Of a DNA stretch of 64,000 nt, positions 51,374 through 64,000 are shown in pieces. The position numbers were made by a program, and so were the translations under genes. This DNA comes from Corticium candelabrum (lineage: Eukaryota > Porifera > Homoscleromorpha > Homosclerophorida > Plakinidae). The notes below the pieces were generated by a model. It did not search any database. It saw only the letters and a list, made by a program, of their open reading frames with translations, and had not been told where the DNA came from. The stretch is from assembly GCF_963422355.1 (NCBI RefSeq), contig NC_085091.1:6318684-6382683 (forward strand). The letters run 5' to 3'. How positions within the stretch are numbered: the first letter of the stretch is position 1; the number at the start of each line of letters is the position of its first letter.

Positions 51374-52222
51374 ACTTTTTATATTCTCTTGCAAGTAAGT
51401 TGATTGTCAATTCAGCACGACGACTAGTCAAACACATTGAAATATTTTAGGCTTTGGGCTTGTGTTGTGATATCGCATGGTTTTGTGTAAAAAAAAACAG
51501 TTGGAATAGATAGACTTTCTCTTGTTTCTAAATTTATCCTACAGTAGCAACTACGTACATCTTTACTGCTTGAGTGAATGAATACATTTGGTTTGGATAT
51601 AATATACCATTATCTGTTTGAGGTATCTACAGTACTGTCTACAACTACACACAATGTTTAGAGATAACATTTATGCTACAGTAATATATAGAGTTGTAGA
51701 GTAAAACTTGTAGTGCAACGAATTTTGATATTTGTGCAATTTTTATCTTCTCTGATTGCCATACTCATGATGTTATTTTGTTCTAATTTGACTCGTAACA
51801 GACAGAAAGAATACTGAATCACAACTATGTTTAGCTTATATTGCAGTGGTTGTATGTCTTGAATGATAATTTATGAATTAACAATAAATCACAATATCAG
51901 AATTAAGTTTATTGCTACACTGTACTGACATAAGATATTTGTCTCAAGTGGCGTCAAACTTGAATGGGCAGCATTGATGTACTACTGAATTATCGTTTGC
52001 TAGTAAGCTCTGATATCACTCTCATTGCACTTCGATGTTTTTCTCCATGAATTTCCTGTGGGGTTGCCAGTGTTATATTCACATGGTCTTCCATCTCATA
52101 GAGAGAGAAACCACTGGCTGCATGGTTGAGCCGAGTGTGATGCTTGTATTTGTATATGTTTAGCAATTGTATTTCTATATGTTTAGTCTTTGTTGCCAAT
52201 TGACTTTGTGTTGTGTTTGCAG
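51260..52222. repeat. Spacer with (GT)n at about 51302-51372
   Basis: GT tract after exon 7, then AT-rich sequence with no gene, conserved with the other units. Confidence 0.8.
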
Positions 52223-55200
52223 CTTATTCAACAAATGGCTAACCTAAATACAGAGTACAAGACATTGGAATCTTTGAAACAACAATTAGAGGATCGACTT
52301 TCTACTTCAGAGCAGCAGATGTCAAAACTAAAGCGAGACGTTATGGCCATGAGAGGGCAGTTGTCAAATGCGAGGAAGAGTCAGGAGAAGGCAGAGAAGC
52401 AGCTGCGGATTACCAAGACAGCCAAACAATCAAACACAGTATGTACCATGTATTATGTATAAACCACATTTTACGATGTGAAATTGTGTTTGTCAAGTAG
52501 AAATCAATGAGTGCTGATCCAGACAAACTGAGGAGAGACTTGAACGTTCTGGCTGAAGCTCAATTCAACTCAAAGCGGCTTATAAGGTTTGTAAAGTCTC
52601 GTGAACTACACAGTTGTTTACATGGAAGGATAACTCTATATTGTCATGTCGTCATATTTAGCAACCAACAAGATGAATTAGAGCGTAGCAAAGCTGCAAA
52701 TGTTTTGGCTGAGCAACGATGTGAGGTTTGTCATCATCTCATTGAATCACTTAATGGTAAATTAACAGACTCATTACAGGAACTTGTGGCCAGTAAAGAG
52801 AGAGAATTAGCCGAGTTTAGGTCAGCTGCTGAGCAGCTGGTTGCCGATGCTCTAGAAAGATCATCTCAAGTGTGTTTGACAATTTTATCATGATACGTTT
52901 GTATGCTTTTAGATCAGCCAATGTGTTATGTGTTTGTCTTGTCAAATTGCCCGTTTACACGAGCACTTGTAAGCGAGCCAGCCTTTGGTTGGAAGTTATG
53001 TTTAAACTTAAATGCAGGCTGAGCTGTGCCAAGCTATGCTGCCTGACTTGGCATTTCTCAGTCAGGCCAGCCAGGGGCTGGCTTGGGTCAGTTGTATCGT
53101 ATAAATCTCAAATATCCATGCTGATATGAGAGCTGCTCATGCTCAGTTTGTCGACTGGTAGTAGACCTACGCCTCATGTAAATAAGATGTCATCTTGTAA
53201 ACTTCCTGCACATTTCTTGATTTGATGTTGTATAGCTATGGAGCTAACATGAACGGGGTTGATCTCAAGTAGATAACACATGCTAACGACATGCTCATCA
53301 GAAGGACTGACTTGCTTGTAAAGATTGTGTTGGGTAAATGTGGGCTGGCATGCTAGGCAGGCACAGGATTGGTGCAGGATCAGCTCACTATGCACACATG
53401 TGCTCATGTAAACACAGTATTAGTAGTTGTTATTTGACTGACTGATTTGTACATCATGTGAGTATGTTATTATGATTGCATTTGATGTTGTTTGGTTGTT
53501 TTGTCTTGTCTAGGCTACGGTACAGTTGCAAGAAGCTAAACAAAGTTACAAGTTGCAACTCACACGCCTAGAATTGGAACTCAATCACGAAAGGTTTGTT
53601 CTTTAACTCTAATAGCCCAGTTGGACTAGCGTTTTGTGACCGTGCTGGCACAGTTTAGCACAGTTTAGTTTCACCACTTAGTGTGACTGCATTCCAAGTC
53701 AAACCAAACCGAACCATGCTGAGCCTGGCAAATATCATCTTGTTGTGTCAGCATGATTGGTCTATTAGTATGAACGCTACCGAACCTTATGCAGAGCTCA
53801 GCCCATGCTCAATAGATTACAAGAGAGCATGGTGAGAAGAGGGGGTGATATGTCTGAGTCAGTTTGTGGTTTATCATGCAGTCTTTCCGCTGGACACTTG
53901 CCGGATAGCTAAATGCTACAAATAGATGTCCCTGGCGATGAATGTTAATTCCTCCTTGCCAATTTGACTAGCTGTTACGGTGCACTGTGTACAAGCACCA
54001 TCATACAGTGCCCTGAGAATGGCAATTAGCAAACTGCATTGGAGCTTCAAGGATTAGAAGTCCGATCTATTGCACTTGCTCTTTGTGTTGTGCACATGGA
54101 GGGTATTCTTTGCATGCAGCTTCCATAAGTGTTTAGCTGGAAATGAGCTCAGTGAAGATGACAGCCATGGTTCTGAAGACAACTGTGCAGAAGTAAACGT
54201 ATGCATATCAATGGTAGAAACCACGATGAAGAGTATGATGATGATGATGACCTCAGTGATGCTGAACTTTGATAACGCTAAACATAGAAGGGCCAAAACT
54301 TCAACAATTTGATTTTGACAGTTTGTAAGTGTTGTTATAGAAGGCCAAGAAGGATGGCACTCAACACTTGACGTGGTTTTTGGACGTAATCCTACAAAGT
54401 CACGTTCCTTTGAGCATATCTTGTGTCAGATTAGTATACTTTTTACATTTGCTGTGACAATTGATAAATGTTGCCTCTCTCTCAGACCAGGTTAGGCTTG
54501 AATTAATTTGTCATTTAGATTGTTAGCTGTTTGATGCATGGGTGATTTTATCTTGACTCTGAACTAAAGTGCTTGCCTAGAAATGAACAAACTTTGTTAG
54601 GCATGACGCTATATACATGTATACTAATCAAAATGATTTTTCAGCAGAAACACTTGTTTATGTGGCATTCTGTACGAAAGTGTACACAGCACTTCATTCA
54701 ACTGTTGTAATGCAAACCAGAACAACACACACTGTTTAACAAACAAGCTCTTTAATGATCCATAGACAATTACAGCTTAGCATAAGTACACTTGATGATG
54801 CAGAATAACCCGAATACAAGATACCAACAGAAGTAGGCTTGTGTCATTTCCTTCCTTGCAGTGTAAATATGCGCCAGCTTGGTTTACTGTCTTGGGTTAG
54901 CTGTGATTAGCTTGACTCTGTTGTATAACCATGTAAGTGTGGACTAAACTGGGTATAAGATACAATTCTATAAAATGAAAATGAGATACATAAATAACTG
55001 AATTAGGAAATCTGCTTTGCTAAGTGAGACCAATGATGCTTGTTGATCTTCTTTAGAGGCTTTGGCCAGACCAATTAAATTTTTATGCTCAGATCTTATG
55101 ACATTGAATTCAGACTACCAAATCAGATAGAAATATTAATAACCATGGGACATTGTGAGCATGAGCAGTTCTCGATGTGTTCCCTACAAGCATTATTATG

Positions 55201-56018
55201 ATGAGTATTAAACGAATGCCACATACATGTATAGTGAAGAAGACAAGAAAAAGGCAGATAGATCACATGGTGTGAGCACCTTTGGGTTACAGATGAGTAC
55301 TGTAATGCAACACAGTTTGCATATACCAAGCCTTTCTACTGCAGGCACATTCTTGTGCATGAGCAAGTCATATTTGTTTTATTTTGTTCAAGCTCCATCA
55401 AGACCAGAATTTGAGCATGAAGAATTGGTCAATGCTGTCACCTGTTGATACCATAGTTGTATGATGCTACACATTTATCTGGTTACTACTATAATAAATT
55501 ATTGAATTTGACTAATATGTAGGTTTAGTGATAATACGGATGTATTATGTAGGCAGTCTCAGATGAGTATGAAACTGCAATCTTCACTACATAAAACAGA
55601 ACTAGAGCAGGTCCGGTTGATGGCTCACAATCAAACTAAGAAAGCACAACAAGCTATGCAGGTACAGTACAACTTATCTACACTGAATAGGCAGCTATTG
55701 TGAATTGTATACATTAGGTGTGTCGTCTGACAGTTGCTAAGCTTGCCAATCAGGCTGAAGTCGATCAGTCATCATCTACTGATAATGTGGCGAGGTTGAC
55801 AACCCAGCTGCAGATAGAACGAAATCTGGCATCATCAACTGCACAAAAATATGAGCAATTAAAGGTACCCACTACCTCATTCCAACAAAATTTCCTCTAC
55901 AATATATTCCCTGTGCTCTTTTGATCAGGTGAGTAGTGCAAAACGTTGTAGAGAGTTAGCAGCAGAAGTTACACATTTGAGATCGTTACATACATCTAGA
56001 GATCAAATTAACCAATGA
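52223..56018 (+). CDS. Coiled-coil gene 3' part, copy 3 (frame intact)
   Basis: Seven exons: 52223-52438, 52501-52586, 52662-52869, 53514-53593, 55553-55661, 55718-55864 and 55929-56018. The lengths 216, 86, 208, 80, 109, 147 and 90 sum to 936, so the splice phases close exactly and give 311 codons plus stop. An in-frame ATG (MANLNTEY) lies five codons into the first exon. The product is an uninterrupted heptad-rich, charged coiled coil ending in the HLRSLHTSRDQINQ block. I do not recognise the protein. A single CHHLIESLNGKL patch may be a kink in the coil. The upstream exons of the parental gene are not visible, so it may be an N-terminally truncated yet translatable copy. The first two introns are 62 and 75 bp; the longer ones hold MITE-like elements. 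Confidence 0.65.
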
Positions 56019-56230
56019 TTCCAAGATTTAGTTTAGACAAAGACTGATGGTCGATTTATACAAATAGTTTTATACAGTAACAATGAAGATTATGCTTGTT
56101 TGTTAAATCTAATTTTAGATATTTAGACTGTGTTTTGACTTACTGTCTGCAGCTTGTGCTGTAGATAGTAGCTCTTGCTGTGCACATGACAGACACAATA
56201 ATTATTGGTACTGCTAGATGTTCCTAGAAC

Positions 56231-56400
56231 TTGCCAATGTCTTGTACTACTGTGGTGACACCTGCACCACTATTTCTTCTCCAGACACCTCAGTTGCTTG
56301 AGTTCTTAGTCCTTGTTTAATCAGAGCATTAATAAAATTGTTACAATGGGCTTTAGCACCAACTTTCTTTTTCTGAGTCTCCACTGTGACTGTGTGTGCA
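56231..56400 (-). pseudogene. 3' remnant of a gene C-type ROCO gene, unit 3
   Basis: The minus strand reads NNFINALIKQGLRTQATEV and then EEIVVQ, VSPQ, stop: the tail of the last gene C exon. Upstream it fades into a GT tract at 56402-56494. It is placed just beyond the coiled-coil copy, as in the other units. Confidence 0.75.

Positions 56401-56401
<1 letters not shown>

Positions 56402-56494
<93 letters not shown>
56402..56494. repeat. (GT)n microsatellite
   Basis: About 93 bp of GT, followed by GCATGCATGG; it borders the death-domain remnant. Confidence 0.9.
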
Positions 56495-56495
<1 letters not shown>

Positions 56496-56705
56496 ATGCA
56501 TGGGTGTGTGCATGCTTGTGTCTGTTGGGAGAAGGGCAAACAACCTTGCAGTAGACTAAACCTAACTAGTTCATAGAAATCAACAATGCTGGATTGGCAA
56601 TGTCTTAACCTAAAGGCATTTGAAGCCACTCAATTTACTGTTAACCTTGGATCACCTCACAATTAGCAAGCTTGGCTTGAACTCTCATAGCGGAATTCAA
56701 ATTGT

Positions 56706-56706
<1 letters not shown>

Positions 56707-56787
<81 letters not shown>
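56707..56787. repeat. (GT)n microsatellite before the SINE-like unit
   Basis: About 81 bp; the counterpart in unit 1 has an internal GTCT interruption. Confidence 0.9.
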
Positions 56788-56788
<1 letters not shown>

Positions 56789-57190
56789 TACGATAACTCA
56801 GTTGGTTAGAAAGTCATCTTACGGAGTGTTTACATCCGGGACCTTGAAGGGTTGCAAGTTTAAGTAACAGTGATGGCCAGCTATGGCATAATTTCCTTAA
56901 GCAAGAAACTAACACACATTTGCTTCTCTCGACTCAGGAGTATAAATGAGTACACGTACCTGGTTATTGACTGGGGTCCAAAGCGGCCATTGGCTGTGAC
57001 GTGACATCAGCTACTGGGGTCTTGGTGAGACTTCGGGTGCTCACACTGCAGTTGGCTTCACAAGTCGGTGCTCCTGCGAGTGCCTGACTCGACTCCAGGG
57101 GTTTGCTAGTGCAGGCCCAGAGTTCCCTGAGTAGCGGACAGGGCATGACCTCTGAGAGGCAGCTTCTGACATTTAGAATTTTTATGATTT
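56788..57190 (+). mobile_element. tRNA-derived SINE-like element, unit 3
   Basis: The head carries TAACTCAGTTGGTTAGA and a degenerate B-box (GGGTTGCAAGTTTAAGT). Body is near-identical to 18547-18954, with a small deletion near the end. Confidence 0.55.
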
Positions 57191-57195
57191 AGGCA

Positions 57196-57207
57196 TGTGT
57201 GTGTGTG

Positions 57208-57280
<73 letters not shown>
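57196..57280. repeat. (GT)n microsatellite, counterpart of the 788-bp tract
   Basis: About 85 bp with one GC step, at the position of the giant GT tract of unit 1. Confidence 0.9.
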
Positions 57281-57281
<1 letters not shown>

Positions 57282-57689
57282 GTCTGTAGGTCAATTGGTT
57301 GGATAGTTGCATTTAGAGAATGGAAACATCCAAAATCTGTCAGTCATAGGCACAGATGTAATTCCCTTAGGCAGGGAACTCACACGTAGTTGCGTTTCTC
57401 GACTCATAAGTATAAATGAGTACCTGGTCGTTGACTGGGTTAGACATGACCACTGACTTGGCAGTAAGATCCTGCAGTAGACGGGTATGTGTTGGCATTG
57501 GTGTCCAGTCGTAGAACTGCACCATAATTAGTGCCCCTGGATGACTCTGGCCAAGAGATGGATTGTCAGTGCTGGCTCTAAGTCTCCACATAGCGCATGG
57601 AAACTTTTATGTCTAGAGGCAGAGGGAGCTACCTTCACAACTGATCTTACGGCTGACGTCGAACGACGTGAAGGGCTCCACATTTTTGT
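57281..57689 (+). mobile_element. Second SINE-like element, unit 3
   Basis: Head TAGGTCAATTGGTTGGATAG, body matching 19741-20160. Confidence 0.5.
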
Positions 57690-58518
57690 ATATTTTTGTC
57701 CATTTGGCAATTACCTTGTATGCTGCTGATCAAAATATGTATTTCCTTGTCTCAATCATTACATGAAAGCCTCTTGTTTTATATTCATCATTGCGACATA
57801 TTAGTATGATAAACACTACCTTTTAGTCAGTGTTGTTATCTATGACAACTTGCTTTCACTTTTAGTTAGTCAGATAAATTCTGAACTTGCTATTTCCATC
57901 TGCAAGTTGATCGTTTATTTCTAGGAGATAAATTTCTGTAGCAACCATAATTCTCTATGGCAACTGTAACTTTTTGTCTGGGTATGGGGTGATGTGGTGG
58001 GGATAGATATGAAACAGAATGTTACCCAACAGCAGATGTTCGTGTCCTGTGTTGTTGGTTTAGACTTCCCTGTAAAGACAACATGGTAATTAATTACGGA
58101 TGATCCCTTTCTTCATATGCTTCATGTTAGATGGGCAGTATTCTAAACTTTAATCTGCTGTTTATTGTACACACTGATTGGCAATATACTGGTACTCACT
58201 CAAACATGCTACCTACTTAGTACTATTCATCCAGCCTACTGAATAGAAGCTAATACAACAACTTCATGAATGTTCCCTACCCTAAGTAATTACATGTACA
58301 ATACTACATACGGTTCACAACATTGAAACATCAGTCGTGTTCATCTTGATTCATACAGAGCTTTAGGATGCTGCTGTTAGTCTGATCAAAACTGAGATGT
58401 CCATCATAGGCACAACAGATCCTGCATTCTCTTCATCGAGTATAATATGCAGATATTATTGCTGAGGCTGAGTAACAATCAATTTTATTGCCTTTTACAA
58501 CGCCCATACATTTCAATA
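57690..58518. other. Region 3' of gene D
   Basis: Near-identical to 20161-21003, except that about 70 bp around 20650-20700 are missing. AATAAA on the minus strand at 58489-58484 is the likely polyadenylation signal of gene D. Confidence 0.6.
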
Positions 58519-61500
58519 TTATGGCAATACCTCATCAGTCTGTCCTGCCACTTGTTCTTGTGACTTTAACATCTCCTCTACAACTTCTACTCCAAACACA
58601 GCCTCTGCATCAGATCTTTGTCGTCGTTGAATTAATGCACCAATAAGTAAGTGCCGCTGGGCTTTAGCACCAAGGTGTTTACACCAAATTTCTAACATAG
58701 CTTTAGCTTGGAGAGCAGAAGAAGGGTAATCATTCTTTATGGCAGCAATTTTCCCTGTAACATTAAACAGGTCGGGTTCAAGAACTGAAGCAAACTGTTG
58801 CCAACATCCTTCTATGATGTCGGCAAGACGAATTAACTCATCCGATGTCACCGTCTCGTTGGCATTACAAACTACAAACAAATTTGACATTTTTGGCATA
58901 AGAATAGTTACTGGGTAACTAATGTTACCTGTGGCCGAACGTGACCTTAGTATTGCAGGACATATCTCTGAACTCTACACAGAAACAACTAATCACACAC
59001 AGATAGTAAACTCGGTAGTTATGATTATCTCTAGATTATCACCAAATGTCTAAAACTGTTGAGTTTGTCTTACCTGACAGTATGCTTCTAGCACACAAGC
59101 AACATCATTTCTGTATATAGAATTAAGAGCCGTCATCAGTCGTGTTATCGTAGCTTCACTTGAGGGTTTCATCATGCACCATCGCTTTAGAACATAAAGT
59201 GTGGGGCTCCCACTCTTCTTCCTCACCACATCTTCATTAAGAGGTCTGGTTAACAGCTCAGACCATAACCTCCTCCAGTCATCTCCTAAGTCATCTTCTT
59301 CATCCAGAAGTTTGGACACTTCTAGCAAGCAACTTGCAGGAGGTTCATTAAGAAGAGACTTTACTGGTGCCATATAGCTGACTCCAACATCTATATAAAT
59401 CTTGATCACTACCAAACCACATGGTAAAATATCTAAACAAGACATACTAGCTTCTTCCTGTGATGGCCGCAAAGGAATATGCAATGCTGATGTCATTTCG
59501 CATTGCTACAAGCAAACATCAATTCATAAGTTATAGATAAGTTTACAATACAAAGGCTACTTACAGAGAATTTGTGGTCTGGATACCACAAAGAAAGTTT
59601 GGGAGGAGGTCGAACTTCTCGGTTTGTCACGCTGCTATAAAGCTGAAAGCGAGACTGTTGATATCCATCCAAAGAGATGAACTCGATATCAGATGATTTT
59701 AAACTCACTGCAGAGACATCAAATCCCAGTTGCAACTTCAGCCCTGCCATTCCTTGCTGCTTCGCCTCATCAACAACATCTACAATCCACTCACGAACAG
59801 CAACACACACTTTGGCATTGAGAGGTGTATGTGTCTCTGACAAGACAGTCATTTGAAAGTTGTATCTGTTGAGAGCAAACTCCAATCGATGACCAGGATA
59901 GATGTGGAAGTAGCCCACATTGCGGTAAATAACTGCCAAACGACGAAAACGTTTACACAGAAGAGTCAGCACTCTGTAGAATAATGGCTGAGGAATGCGG
60001 ATGGGAGCAGACGACAAGATGAGAGGTAGTGACTTCCACTTGTCATTCATCCTGTATGATTCAAGACCAACTGCATGCTCAAGAAGACAGGGAATAAAGC
60101 AAGCTTGACCCTCAAAGACATCATCTTCTTCTTCACTGTGTGATTGACCTTCCCCTTCTTTTTCCAGATTAAGAAAATCATGACAATCACTTGCTGTCTT
60201 CAGATTCTTGTCATCAATAACAGGATACTCACATAGCAAATCATAGTGGCTCATCAATGACACAATGAGACGTTGAGCAGATCCGGCATCTGATAAAAGA
60301 TGTCTCACAAGAGACATTGTCATAATGCCTTTCTCTTTGCTGCGTTTTACATCATTCGATAACATGGGAGGAACATCACCTTCCATGTGTATTGTGATCA
60401 CTTTCTGCAACTGTGATACAAACCATTCCACATCTAACACGACTTCTTCTTCATCTCCACTCTTCAATGCCTTGGGATGATACATCAACACTGCACGACT
60501 ACTCAAATACCGTAGCAACACCAACAGCTCTTCTCGATCTTTGATTCCAGCAGCTTTCATGGCAAGCTGCAGTAATTCATCAACAGTTGTTGTTCTCTTT
60601 GTCGGATAAGAGACTTTCAATTCTCTTACATTTTGTTCATACTTGAGCCAGCTGATAGGTAATCTGTGATGTTGGGCCACCTTGTGAGCCACTTCCTCAG
60701 TTTTCTGACGAAGCAGAGTCACCTGTGGATCTACAACACCACTGTCTGGGTCTGTCACTGTGTTATCCACATAGAAACACATCATATCTTTAGAGGCCCA
60801 TACGATGTGTTCTGCCAACACTGTGCCCTCCAGTTTCTTCCTTATAAATGCATCCTGTTTCTCCATCATCCCTGGCTGCTCCTTTAACTTATCAAAATGT
60901 GTTCCTACTAGAAACATGACAGGTGATCTGATTCCTACTTCCTCAGATATCATGATACGACGTGACTGGTCACCTTCCATGATATGAACACCTGATACCC
61001 ACTCTTCCAATCGATCAAAGTTTGTTTCGTCATCAAATAAAGGAATGTGGACAATTTGTCCATCTTCTGAACGAAACTGAGATGGAGTCTTGCCATCCAT
61101 TGGCTGACAAGCATCAAACACAACGTACATAAAACCAGTCTTTGACATAAACAAATGATGTGTGACATAGAACACATTCTGACCAGCATAGTCCAACACA
61201 GTAAGCACTATTTCTTTCTTAGCCTTTTGACGAGACTTTGGGTCTCTCAGACTCTTCGAAACACTTTCTTTTAAGTGTTGGGGTAAAGTATTTGTGTTCT
61301 CAGTAGAAGAATCATCAACACTGCGAGTCGATGTCATTTCAGTTTGTAAAGGTAGAGCTTCCGGTTGTTTCCTTTTGGTTAAACTTTGTTGTTGTTTGTC
61401 TTGGTACTTACATGATTGGGCATCAGCTCTTGCTATGATTGGTTCTGTCTTCTTGTTTGGCGATGTAGTCTCATGGTCTAATTCAGCATAATAATCAGTG

Positions 61501-64000
61501 CTGCCCGAGTCGCAGAATAGAGAACGTTTACTTGACGTTTCGTCTTTATTCTCGTCTTTCTTTTGTTGTGGTTGCTGTTGGCTTTCACAACTAAATGATG
61601 TCACCTGTTTTGCATTTTTTCCAGCCAACGGATCTTTTGAAGGTGCCATGCTTTCGTGCTGGTTTACTGCTTTACTTTGTTGGCTGCTTTGAAAATCAGA
61701 CGAGAAATTGCTGGCCATAGATTTCCTGTCTCCTTCATCCCCAACTAAATTGTCCACATTTCTAAAATCTGCCTCAGTATGATCTGAAGATGAACATGAT
61801 TCTACAGCAAATTCCGTACCACCTGATGATTTTGCATCTGTGGCTGCTATGTGAGACGAAACGTTAGAGTCTTTGAATGTGGACAAATTTGATGACGTTT
61901 GCAATGAGGTTGACAAACCTGATGGAACTGCCTGTGCAGGAACTACTAAGGTTGTTGGTTTCTGAGAAGGAACAGTCAACTTCGGTGAAGAATCATTAGG
62001 TGGAACACGAGGCATTGAAGGCATTCTATGAGAAGAACCAACAGGACCAGTCTGGACATGTAAATCTTGCTTTGATGATTTCTTTGCCATGCGAGTGTAA
62101 TTCTGTTTCCTTGGATATTCACTTTCGTTTGACTTCAAATATTGATCTTTTACTTCTGGTGTGTCAAGTGCCTCTGCCATATTGATCACAACGTTCTTCT
62201 CATATATTTTTGCGTAGTCAGCACTTGTGAGAGGTTTGGTCCAGTCACATGCTTCCTTCACAATAATCTGACACTTTGGATCAAACACAACTCCTATTGT
62301 ACTCGGCTCATCAGGATTGAACTTCTGGAGAGTGAGAGACTTTGTCAAGCTTGTCTTACCCACACCATCACGTCCAACAACATCAACACGTAGAAACACG
62401 TTTACTGCTGATCCCTCACTACAGGATGACAGATAGACACGCAATGCTGCTTCTCCTTGCGACACGATCTCTTCAGGAAATGTTTCTATAAAATAAATAA
62501 ATAAATTTCAATAGTCAAATGGAACTAAAGTTGCGAGTTGCGTGTTTCATTTACTCACCATAAGCCTGAATGATTGATGACATTTTGCCTTTTTTGTGTA
62601 CTTCCAATCTCCTCAAAACAGCTTCTTTACCAATTGGAACTTTACTGATATCAGCGTCATGAGACAAAAGAAGTCTTACTATGTCTTTTTGTTCACTAAA
62701 GACAGCTACATGCAATGGACCTATTGTGCCCTTTATCTTGGGATCACTACTGGCACCATGTTCTAACAGCAAACGACACAAATCATAATGTCCCAGCTCT
62801 ACTGCCAGACGTAAAGGAGGTTCCTTAAGAGTATGACCTTGGGAGCTGTAAGGTACATCTGAATTTACAGATGCTCCATGAGCAATCAAATGCTGACAAA
62901 ATGTAATATCCTGCCGTTTGACTGCTCTCTGAATGAGTGAGTATCCTATTGTAGTGTGACAGTTTGCTTCTCTCAGACACAATCTACTCGAAGGGTCTAA
63001 CTTAACACTAAATTCAAAAATATGACGACAAGTGTCGATGTCGTCAGCTTCATGAGCACTACTAACAATGGCCATAAGATCTTCTTTATCAATATTCGCC
63101 TTCTGTAAGTCATCTAATACAGCATCACCCGACTTTTGAAACAAATAGCAGAATGTTTTGCTAAGTCTGCTCTTCAAAGCAACATGCACTTTTGAAACAA
63201 ATAGCAGAATGTTTTGCTAAGTCTGCTCTTCAAAGCAACATGCAAGGGTAAGTTTCCTTCTCTGTCAGCTACATGAGGGTTCACTCCATGTGATATCAAC
63301 TTATCACACAACTCAACACATTCAACACGACTCTTACAAGCCAAGTGCAGTAACGTCTCACCAAACACATTCAATACATTGCAATCAGCATCACTTTTAA
63401 CTAACACGTCAGCTGTCGTCATATGTCCTTTCTGACATGCAAGCTGTAGAGATGTGTGTCCATTGCTATCTGTAACATTCACTGGCGATCCCTTTGCTAT
63501 GAGCATCTCACAAACCTCAAAACAATCTCTTTTGCTACAAACTGCCTTATGAAGAACAGTTTGATGAAAATTATTTTTAGAAAACACATCAGCATTGCAG
63601 TCCAACAGGTATTGAACTGTTGATATTAAACCAGCCTCACATGCCAAGTGTAGTGCTTGGTTTCCATCTTTATCCACTGCATCAATCTTCGCATCATGTT
63701 TTAGTAAAATAGAACACAATTCAGGACAGTCTTTCTCTCCACCAGCTGCTGTATGTAGTGGTGTTTGTCCATACTCATTCAATGCATTTACAACTGCTCC
63801 ATGGGAAAGCAAGAAACGACTTGTACTTGTATGACGTCGTTTACATGCCAAGTGTAGTGATCGGTTTCCATCTTTATCCACTGCATTAATGGCATTATAT
63901 TCTAGTAAAATAGAACACAATTCAGGAGAGTCTTTCTTTCCACCAGCTGCTGTATGTAGTGGTGTTTGTCCATATTCATTCAATGCACTTCCATCTGCTC
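58519..64000 (-). pseudogene. Gene D: ankyrin-Roc-COR-death-death gene, frameshifted and cut by the window edge
   Basis: Exons by homology and splice sites: 64000-62559 (ankyrin, continues beyond the window), 62485-59565 (Roc-COR), 59505-59448, 59381-59079 (death-like 1) and 58871-58519 (death-like 2). Roc motifs GRDGVGKTS and DYAGQ are intact; G4 reads THFDK where genes B and C have THVDK. Apart from the Ser-rich insert of the Roc exon, it is nearly identical to gene B. A 56-bp tandem duplication at 63132-63243 shifts the frame inside the ankyrin exon, so the reading frame from upstream ends at FQKCMLL and stop. The downstream Roc-COR-death part can only be translated from an internal start. 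It is therefore a pseudogene, or encodes an ankyrin-only protein. Confidence 0.85.
63132..63243 (-). repeat. 56-bp tandem duplication causing a frameshift in gene D
   Basis: The segment starting ACTTTTGAAACAAATAGCAG is repeated exactly with a period of 56 bp. Since 56 is not a multiple of three, the ankyrin frame is lost. Genes B and C have a single copy. Confidence 0.95.

Overview
The window is eukaryotic genomic DNA, most likely from a sponge or another early-branching invertebrate. The evidence is short introns of 60-75 bp with GT/AG borders next to longer ones, ankyrin-ROCO-death genes of the kind expanded in sponges and cnidarians, Ty3/gypsy and SINE-like repeats, and very many CA/GT microsatellites. 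The species cannot be fixed from the sequence.

The main structure is a segmental array of roughly 18-23 kb units, seen about three times. Each unit carries, on the plus strand, a broken 5' part of a WDR33-like gene (polyadenylation-factor WD40 protein) with a fragment of an invertebrate repetitive gene family in one intron. Next comes the 3' part of an unidentified coiled-coil gene. On the minus strand, tail to tail with it, lies a large NLR-like gene. The NLR-like genes share one design: a long ankyrin array in one exon, then a Roc GTPase-COR exon, then three small exons carrying two death-domain-like modules.

Layout: 1-2279 gene A (start and ankyrin part only, runs off the left edge); 2280-3510 divergent intergenic region; 3511-8561 WDR33 copy 1; 9429-13264 coiled-coil copy 1; 13383-18280 a death-domain remnant disturbed by a degenerate Ty3/gypsy element (13564-17952); 18400-20160 GT tracts and two SINE-like units, including 788 bp of uninterrupted GT; 21004-26526 gene B, truncated at its 5' end by a junction that also removed WDR33 exon 1 of the next unit; 26595-30799 WDR33 copy 2; 31743-35589 coiled-coil copy 2; 35799-43398 gene C, complete, five exons, 2336 residues predicted; 43399-44600 divergent region; 44601-51259 WDR33 copy 3 with the longest mobile-family insert; 52223-56018 coiled-coil copy 3 (frame intact); 56231-57680 death-domain remnant, GT tracts and SINE-like units; 58519-64000 gene D, frameshifted by a 56-bp tandem duplication and running off the right edge.

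By family knowledge, the ankyrin arrays should bind ligands, the Roc-COR module should act as a GTP switch and dimeriser, and the death domains should recruit death or inflammatory adaptors. That would make the cluster a set of diversifying intracellular sensors comparable to DAPK/ROCO or NLR proteins. The function is inferred; the architecture, the array, the near-identical internal ankyrin duplications and the lesions are read directly from the sequence.
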